A stretch of 10,182 bases of DNA from Candidatus Aquidulcis sp. GTDB taxonomy: Bacteria; Chloroflexota; Anaerolineae; Anaerolineales; E44-bin32. The notes beneath the pieces are model-generated. The model was not told the DNA's origin and did not search any database. It saw only the letters and a list, made by a program, of their open reading frames with translations. Position 1 is the first letter of the stretch, and every line of letters begins with the position of its first letter. The position numbers and the translations under genes are program-made. The stretch is taken from NCBI GenBank assembly GCA_020723365.1, contig DYJB01000075.1:2330-12511 (forward strand), read 5' to 3'. Of the stretch, positions 5,586-10,182 are shown piece after piece.

Positions 5586-6137
5586 ATGACCAAGCTAGCC
5601 GATCAACGCGACGAAACGCTCGGTGGCTACATCGTCCACGGCGTGCCCTTCCCGGTGGAGACCGACCCCGACGCCCTGGCGATCCTCAAGCGCCTGGCGC
5701 CGATCCAGATCGAGTACCCGTACCAGATTACCTACCTGCATTCCTACGGACAGGACTCGCCCTGGTTCGCCGGCGCGGCCAACAGGCACCTCTTGGCGAC
5801 ACAGGATGAAGGCAGCGGCTACACCTACGGGACGCCGCGCGGTCACGACATGTACTCCGGCCGCGAGACGCGCTGGATCGACATCACCGATCGGCCGGCG
5901 AAGGTGCACGCCTTCACCGTCTGCCACTTCGGGTCGGAGGAGTTCCTGCCCGAGACGCCCTACGTGCTCGCGCTGATCGAGTTCGAGGGCGTCAACACGC
6001 TGTTCCTGACGCGGTTGATGGGCATCGACCCGCAAGCCGCGGCGCTCGACTGGATCGGGATGCCGGTCCGCCCGCGCTTCCTCAGGAACTCGAAGCTCAA
6101 GCCCACCGACGTTTACTTCGTCCCGGAGGCGGCGTGA
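5586..6137 (+). CDS. DUF35/OB-fold partner of the thiolase-like protein, zinc-ribbon cysteines absent
   Basis: This 183-residue protein has a helical N-terminal part (1-70), a ribbon-like segment (71-97) and a C-terminal OB fold (about 105-182: VHAFTVCHFGSEEF, YVLALIEFEGVNTLFLTRLM, LKPTDVYFVP). This is the DUF35/ChsH2-like architecture whose members bind thiolases or thiolase-fold aldolases and help form the CoA-substrate site. In the usual ribbon two CxxC knuckles are separated by about ten residues. Here the same spacing reads D74-E-G-S77, ten residues, then D88-M-Y-S91, so all four metal ligands are missing and no structural zinc is expected. Start ATG 5586 has GGAGG 5 nt upstream; the in-frame GTG at 5541 lies inside the hairpin and is rejected. 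It is in the same operon as the thiolase-like gene. Cytoplasmic. Confidence 0.82.
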   Translation: MTKLADQRDETLGGYIVHGVPFPVETDPDALAILKRLAPIQIEYPYQITYLHSYGQDSPWFAGAANRHLLATQDEGSGYTYGTPRGHDMYSGRETRWIDITDRPAKVHAFTVCHFGSEEFLPETPYVLALIEFEGVNTLFLTRLMGIDPQAAALDWIGMPVRPRFLRNSKLKPTDVYFVPEAA

Positions 6138-6140
6138 GGC

Positions 6141-6149
6141 TGGTATCCT
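6141..6149 (+). promoter_or_regulatory. Extended -10 promoter placed for leaderless transcription
   Basis: TGG-TATCCT is a TGn-extended -10 box starting 4 bp after the OB-fold stop codon. The following ATG is 7 nt downstream, so the predicted transcript would begin at or next to that ATG. No Shine-Dalgarno sequence precedes the ATG, which agrees with leaderless translation. No -35 box is needed for an extended -10 and none is evident. Confidence 0.5.
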
Positions 6150-6156
6150 TGAGCGC

Positions 6157-6876
6157 ATGACCCTCCGGCCTCTCTCCTCCGACGACCCGAACTTGCGTCA
6201 GGCGGCGCTGCGTATGCGCCGCACGCTCTGGATCTGGGCGGCGCTGGCTGCCGGCATGGGGCTCCTGAGTGCGGCGCCGGCGGGTGGCGGCACGCTTGTC
6301 CCGGCTGTCGGATGGTTCGCAGCCGCAGCCCTGATGGCGCTCCTGCAGCAGCCGGGGCTCCTGGCGCTGAACGCCGCGCTCTGGGCGCTCTCGCTCCTGG
6401 CCTGGATCCCGGGGGTCGGCGCCGCGCTGGGGACCGACGCCTTGACGGTGCTGCTCCAGCCGGGCACTTTCGAATCGCTCGGCCTGGCTGTCGTGCGCCT
6501 GCTGCTGGCAGCCACGGCCTGGAACCAATTCCTCTTCTACCGCATGTTGTACGGCACCGGCCGGGCGGCAGGTCTGGACGCCAATCTGCCGCCCATTCCG
6601 GAAGTCGTCCGCAACCTCAGCGACCGGCTGGCCAAGGCGGCTCTGGCGCTGGGCGCCGCCGCGCTGGCCGTGGCTTCGGTCTCCTGGACCGTGACGATTC
6701 CGCTGCGGCCCACCGGCGTCCAGGCTGGCGTCGTTCTGGCGTCGTTCGCTTTGGGGCTGGGATTGGGCGCCGCCTTCTCGCCTACCCGGCGCCGCGGGGG
6801 AGCGCTCCTCGGCGTCGGCCTGGCAGGGATCGCCATCGTCGTGGCTCTGGCGGCCGGGACGACCCTCCCCAGCTGA
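6157..6876 (+). CDS. Polytopic membrane protein of unknown family
   Basis: This 239-residue, strongly hydrophobic protein has about seven segments (near 22-40, 46-64, 66-86, 107-127, 158-178, 189-207, 215-233), a polar N-terminus of 21 residues and a short Arg-rich loop (SPTRRRGG, 208-215). The stretch between segments 4 and 5 (NQFLFYRMLYGTGRAAGLDANLPPIPEVVRN) is the most polar and probably the functional loop. No family is recognised, and no transport or catalytic motif is visible. It starts 19 bp after the OB-fold gene but appears to have its own extended -10 promoter and a leaderless start. A PH-like protein gene and a large lipoprotein follow closely in the same direction, so the three may form one envelope-related unit. 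Confidence 0.72.
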   Translation: MTLRPLSSDDPNLRQAALRMRRTLWIWAALAAGMGLLSAAPAGGGTLVPAVGWFAAAALMALLQQPGLLALNAALWALSLLAWIPGVGAALGTDALTVLLQPGTFESLGLAVVRLLLAATAWNQFLFYRMLYGTGRAAGLDANLPPIPEVVRNLSDRLAKAALALGAAALAVASVSWTVTIPLRPTGVQAGVVLASFALGLGLGAAFSPTRRRGGALLGVGLAGIAIVVALAAGTTLPS

Positions 6877-6895
6877 CCTCCCGGTGAATGATCGT

Positions 6896-7654
6896 ATGCC
6901 CCCGGCCGCCTCCCCCCACAGCCGCGCCCCGGCCCCCATCATCTATCGCGCCCGCACCACCGAGATCCACTTGCTACTCGTCCTTGGGATTCTCGGCACC
7001 GGGCTGGGACTGGCGGCTGTCGGATTCGGGGTGTGAGCGTGGCTCTTTGCCACGACCACCTACGGCCCGGCGGCGGTAGGCCGCTGGGCCTGGCCCTGGT
7101 TCACGGCCGCGCCCCCTCTCTCGATCCTGGGGCTGGCGGGCCTGGCGCGGGCCTGGTGGCTGCGCCGGCTGCGCGTGGAAGTGAGCGAAGCGGGGTTGCA
7201 GGCCTACCGCGGCCGAAGCGCCGTCAGCCTGCCGTGGACGGCGATATGCGAGGTGCGCACCCGAGCGGCGCCGCACGGCGGCACGTTCGCAAGGCTGGAG
7301 ATCCGCTGGGACCCGCGCCGCCGGCTGAGCTTCGACCGCACGCTACCCGATCTCGACGGCCTGGTCGACCAGGTGAAGCGGCAGGCGCTCCCCATCCTGC
7401 TGGAGGACAATCGCCAGCGGTTCAACCGGGGCGAGACGCTCACCCTGGGCGAGCTCATGCTCGACGCCCGGGGACTGCAGGCAGGTAAGAAGCGCATACA
7501 ATGGGACGCGCTGCAGGCCGTGGAGGTGCGCGCCGGTCAATTGCTGATCACGGCGCGCGAACCAGCCGGGACGCGCATACGGATCGCCGCCGACCGCATG
7601 CCCAATCTCGACGTGGCCGTGCAGCTCGTACGCCTACTGGGACAGGTGCCATGA
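6896..7654 (+). pseudogene. TM-hairpin plus PH-like protein interrupted by an in-frame TGA
   Basis: From ATG 6896 to TGA 7654 a single frame encodes one coherent protein of 252 residues apart from a TGA at 7034-7036 (codon 47). Residues 24-46 (through LLLVLGILGTGLGLAAVGF) form membrane segment 1. After the stop, AWLFATTTYGPAAVGRWAWP leads to segment 2 (about 69-89), and then two PH-like beta repeats follow, each with a strand pattern around LPWTAICEV and IQWDALQAV. This resembles the membrane-anchored PH-like families found next to envelope genes (DUF6585 style; from memory). Between the TGA and codon 94 there is no ATG, GTG or TTG in frame, and the GTG at 7175 lacks a ribosome site, so a separate downstream gene is unlikely. 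The options are a nonsense mutation, an assembly error (TGG to TGA) or readthrough. The stop overlaps the next ATG as ATGA. The start is uncertain: no good Shine-Dalgarno, and GTG 6884 is also in frame. Confidence 0.7.
7034..7054 (+). other. In-frame TGA followed at once by a perfect hairpin
   Basis: The interrupting TGA is followed after 1 nt by CGTGGC-TCTTT-GCCACG (7038-7054), a perfect 6-bp stem with a 5-nt loop. The placement resembles stop codons with a downstream readthrough structure, but the loop lies too close to the TGA for a standard bacterial SECIS and the protein class is not a known selenoprotein. It may be chance. Confidence 0.4.
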
Positions 7655-10128
7655 AGCCGACGCTGACGCGCTCCTTCTCGATGACTCTCCTGGCCGGCCT
7701 GCTGGCCGCATGCAGCCTGCCTTCCCCCGCGGGCGGCGCCGGCGGTCCGACGCCCATCCCGGGCGGCGCCGCCGCCCCGCTGCCGGCTGCCGAGGTCGTC
7801 ATCACGGTCACGCCGCCGGCGGGCACGGCGGACGACGCCGGGCTGCAGCTGCTCCTGCTGGATGATGTCACCGGGCTGCCGTACGCTGCCCACCCAGTGC
7901 CCATGACGCGCCAGAGCGATGGGCGCTGGCAGGCGCGGCTGACGCCGCCGGTGGGCAGCCTGCTGCGCTACCGCTACCTGCGGCAGTCGCCGAGCGCCTC
8001 GGACGAGTTCGACGGACTGGGGCGCCCGGTGCGCCTGCGCCTGCTGCATGTCACCGGCCCGGCCTACCAGGACGACCTGATCGCCGCCTGGTTGGACGCG
8101 CCCTACCTTGGCTCCAGCGGTCGGATCATCGGGCGCGCCGTGGATGCCGCCAGCGGTCAACCGCTTGTCGAGGTCCTGGTGAGCGCCTCGGGCGTGACCG
8201 CCTTCACCGATGGCGAAGGCGCCTTTCGGCTGGATGGACTGATCCCCGGCCTGCACACCCTGGTGGCCATGACGACGGACGGCGCCTACCGTCCGCTGCA
8301 GCGCCAGGCGATCGTCGCCGGCGAGAGCGCCACACCGGCGGAGCTGGCCATGGATGCAGCACCGCTGGTCGACATCGCCTTCGAGGTCACGCTGCCGGAG
8401 GATACGCCGCCCCTGGCCCCCGTGCGTGTCGCCGGCAATGTAGCCTCCCTCGGCGCCGCCTTCGCTGACCTGGCCGGCGGCGTCAGTGCCAGCGCGGGGC
8501 GCATGCCCACGATGGTGCGCGTCGACGCCACGCATGCGCTGCTGCTCACACAGCTGCATGCCGGCACGGACTTGCGCTACAAGTACTCGCTCGGCGACGG
8601 CCTGTGGAACGCCGAGCGCGACGCCAATGGCGCCTTCGTCACGCGCCAGTTGATCGTCCCCGAGCAGGGCCCGATCCTCCAGGACAGTGTGACCTCCTGG
8701 CGCTCGCCGGCCTATGCCGGCCTGACCTTCCGGGCCAGCGTCCCGGCCAACACGCCGCCCTCGGATTCGCTCAGCATCCAGTTCAGCCCGTTCGCCTGGT
8801 TCGAGCCCCTGCCGATGTGGAAGGATGCCGATGGCACATGGACCTTCGTGCTCAACGGCCCGCTCGACTTCGGAGGCACCCTCGCCTACCGCTACTGTCG
8901 CAACCTGCAGTGCGGGTCGGCCGATGACATCGACACCGCCGGCAGTGCCACGTCCGGGCGGAGCGTCACGCCGTCGGGCGAGCCGCAGACGATCACCGAC
9001 ACGGTGCGCGCGTGGCAATGGCTGCCGGCCGAGACCCTCCCGCCGACTGACGTCGTCGCGCCGGCGCTCTCTCCCCGCCCAGGATTCGCCGTCGGATACG
9101 AGCTGCTGCCCGCCTACCGTCCGTCGTGGTCCGGCTTCATGCCAGCGGCGCTGGCCGAGATGGCGGCCCGTGGATCCAACGCCGTCATCTTCACCCCGAC
9201 GTGGACGCTGCAGGTGAACCGGCCGCTGCCGATCCTGGGGCTCGACCCGGCGCGAGCGGCGTTGCGCGGAGACCTGTTGGCCTGGTCGTCGGAGGCCGGC
9301 CGGCTCGGCTTGCAGGTCGGACTGCAGCCGGCGCTGACGCCCGCGTACGGGACCGTGGCGGAATGGTGGAGCGGCGCGCCGCGCGATGCCGCCTGGTGGG
9401 CCGTCTGGTATGAGTCGTATCGCTCGTTCATCCTCACCCAGGCGCGCCTGGCGGCCGAAGCCGGCGCCTCGTCGCTGATCCTGGGTGGTGCGGAGATCGT
9501 CCCGGCGCTGCCCGACGGGCGCCTGGCGGATGGCTCGCCATCGGGTGCCCCGGCGGACGCCGACGCACGCTGGCGGGCGTTGATCGGCGAGGTGCGCGGC
9601 GTGTTCGCCGGCCGCATCGGCTTCCGCCTCGATCTCGGCGAAGACCTCCAGCCGCCGCCGTCGTTCATCGAAGCCGTCGATGACGTCCACCTCGCGTGGG
9701 CCGCGCCGCTGACGCCGGGCGGGCCGGCAGACGTGCAGAGCATGCAGGCGACGGCGGCGGGTCTGATCGACGGCACGATCCTGGCCTCTCCAATTCTGGC
9801 CAGCAAGCCCATCGTGCTGCACGTGACCTACGCTTCGGTCGAGGGCGGGGCACGCGCCTGCCCGCCCGCCCCGGACGGTGCCTGCCGGGGCCTGGCGGAA
9901 TTCGACCTGGGTGCGGTTGTCGATCCGGACCTGCCCGTGGACTTCGAGGCCCAGGCCCAGGCCTACAACGCGCTGCTGCTCGAGGCCGGCGGCCGGCAGG
10001 CCATCAGCGGCTTCTACGCCGCCCGCACCTACCCGGTGGCAAGCCTGCTCGACAAGTCCGCCTCGACCCACGGCAAGCCGGCGCAGGAGATTCTGACCTT
10101 CTGGTATCTGCGGCTCACAGGCCGCTGA
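7651..10128 (+). CDS. Large lipoprotein: three CBM-like modules, a carboxypeptidase-regulatory-like domain and a TIM-barrel glycosidase-like C-terminus
   Basis: This 825-residue protein has a clear lipobox (LLAAC, Cys21), so it is anchored on the outer face of the membrane. A Gly/Pro-rich linker is followed by three similar beta-sandwich modules resembling starch-binding (CBM20/48-type) folds, about 47-150, 238-352 and 356-457. Each closes with a matching motif: YQDDLIAAW (139-147), LQDSVTSW (343-350) and ITDTVRAW (448-455). Between modules 1 and 2 is a carboxypeptidase-regulatory-like fold (GRIIGRAVDAASGQPL through DGLIPGLHTL, about 157-225). The C-terminus (478-825) looks like a GH113-type or similar TIM barrel (GSNAVIFTPTW, LGLQVGLQPAL, W582-583, SSLILGGAEI with candidate acid Glu615). 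The usual late nucleophile strand, like RPVFIAEIGY, reads KPIVLHVTYASVEGG, so the second Glu may be lost. It is coupled to the upstream gene by an ATGA overlap. A glycan-binding or glycan-cleaving surface protein is likely; the substrate is unknown. Confidence 0.8.
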   Translation: MKPTLTRSFSMTLLAGLLAACSLPSPAGGAGGPTPIPGGAAAPLPAAEVVITVTPPAGTADDAGLQLLLLDDVTGLPYAAHPVPMTRQSDGRWQARLTPPVGSLLRYRYLRQSPSASDEFDGLGRPVRLRLLHVTGPAYQDDLIAAWLDAPYLGSSGRIIGRAVDAASGQPLVEVLVSASGVTAFTDGEGAFRLDGLIPGLHTLVAMTTDGAYRPLQRQAIVAGESATPAELAMDAAPLVDIAFEVTLPEDTPPLAPVRVAGNVASLGAAFADLAGGVSASAGRMPTMVRVDATHALLLTQLHAGTDLRYKYSLGDGLWNAERDANGAFVTRQLIVPEQGPILQDSVTSWRSPAYAGLTFRASVPANTPPSDSLSIQFSPFAWFEPLPMWKDADGTWTFVLNGPLDFGGTLAYRYCRNLQCGSADDIDTAGSATSGRSVTPSGEPQTITDTVRAWQWLPAETLPPTDVVAPALSPRPGFAVGYELLPAYRPSWSGFMPAALAEMAARGSNAVIFTPTWTLQVNRPLPILGLDPARAALRGDLLAWSSEAGRLGLQVGLQPALTPAYGTVAEWWSGAPRDAAWWAVWYESYRSFILTQARLAAEAGASSLILGGAEIVPALPDGRLADGSPSGAPADADARWRALIGEVRGVFAGRIGFRLDLGEDLQPPPSFIEAVDDVHLAWAAPLTPGGPADVQSMQATAAGLIDGTILASPILASKPIVLHVTYASVEGGARACPPAPDGACRGLAEFDLGAVVDPDLPVDFEAQAQAYNALLLEAGGRQAISGFYAARTYPVASLLDKSASTHGKPAQEILTFWYLRLTGR

Positions 10129-10150
10129 ACGCAGCCGGCGGAGGACTGAG

Positions 10151-10182
10151 ACAGCGAGCGGCGGGGCCCCGCCGCTCGCTGT
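10151..10182 (+). terminator. Perfect 32-bp palindrome, probable transcription terminator stem
   Basis: ACAGCGAGCGGCGGGG is followed directly by its exact reverse complement, ending on the last base of the window, 22 bp after the lipoprotein stop. A GC-rich 14-16 bp stem here fits an intrinsic terminator, but the T-tract would lie outside the window. A perfect palindrome at a sequence end can also be an assembly fold-back. Confidence 0.5.

Noticed and set aside
7034..7054. Selenocysteine insertion at the TGA with the hairpin as SECIS
   Set aside because: The loop begins only 7 nt after the TGA, closer than in bacterial SECIS elements. The PH-like protein has no redox motif, and no selenocysteine genes are in view. 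Kept only as an interrupted gene.
7497..7502. TACAAT -10-like box inside the PH-like gene
   Set aside because: There is no -35 match at proper spacing and it lies in coding sequence; the lipoprotein start is already explained by the ATGA overlap.
6896..7654. Genome-wide reading of TGA as tryptophan
   Set aside because: Several genes in the window end properly on TGA (for example 1979-1981 and 6135-6137) and Trp is otherwise TGG throughout.
7537..10071. Minus-strand open frame of 844 codons opposite the large lipoprotein
   Set aside because: High GC removes stops from the antisense frame. The peptide is Arg/Gly/Gln-rich with no domain, and the plus strand has a lipobox, modules and a coupled start.

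Overview
This is a high-GC, gene-dense bacterial window. Its style fits an environmental, possibly anaerobic, Chloroflexota (Anaerolineae-like) genome: several lipoproteins and membrane proteins of no named family, cupin-type XRE and ArsR regulators, a multiheme cytochrome, a degenerate 7-bp repeat element, and starts that look leaderless. The taxonomic guess is inference; no rRNA or marker gene is present.

Layout. Two genes run leftward from about 1.2 kb. They are an ArsR-type regulator and, 22 bp downstream of it, the N-terminal 279 residues of a membrane-anchored multiheme c-type cytochrome of the octaheme tetrathionate-reductase type, cut by the window edge. A 163-bp divergent spacer with two perfect dyads and an 11-bp direct repeat separates them from a rightward XRE-cupin regulator (1355-1981). 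Next comes a structured gap, then an apparently leaderless 29-codon leader ORF whose stop overlaps the start of a membrane protein with an internal duplication (2317-3177). A small lipoprotein follows (3204-3824). A 330-bp gap carries a 108-bp inverted element built of 7-bp units and a promoter for the next pair. That pair (4155-5519 and 5586-6137) is an SCP2-type thiolase-fold protein plus its DUF35/OB-fold partner, with a near-perfect 36-nt hairpin between them. A second transcription unit starts with a leaderless-looking membrane protein (6157-6876), continues with a TM-hairpin plus PH-like protein interrupted by an in-frame TGA (6896-7654), and ends with an ATGA-coupled 825-residue lipoprotein that combines three carbohydrate-binding-like modules with a TIM-barrel-like C-terminus (7651-10128). 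The window ends on a perfect 32-bp palindrome.

Functional picture. The most interesting module is the thiolase/OB-fold pair. The position normally held by the nucleophilic cysteine reads Gly (EGGGATGG), and the partner's four expected zinc-ribbon cysteines read D-x-x-S twice. This suggests a CoA-ester enzyme complex that does not use classical Cys-dependent Claisen chemistry, perhaps nearer in mechanism to the thiolase-fold/DUF35 aldolases of steroid side-chain degradation. The substrate cannot be inferred from this window. The cytochrome/ArsR unit points separately to respiratory reduction of a sulfur or nitrogen compound.
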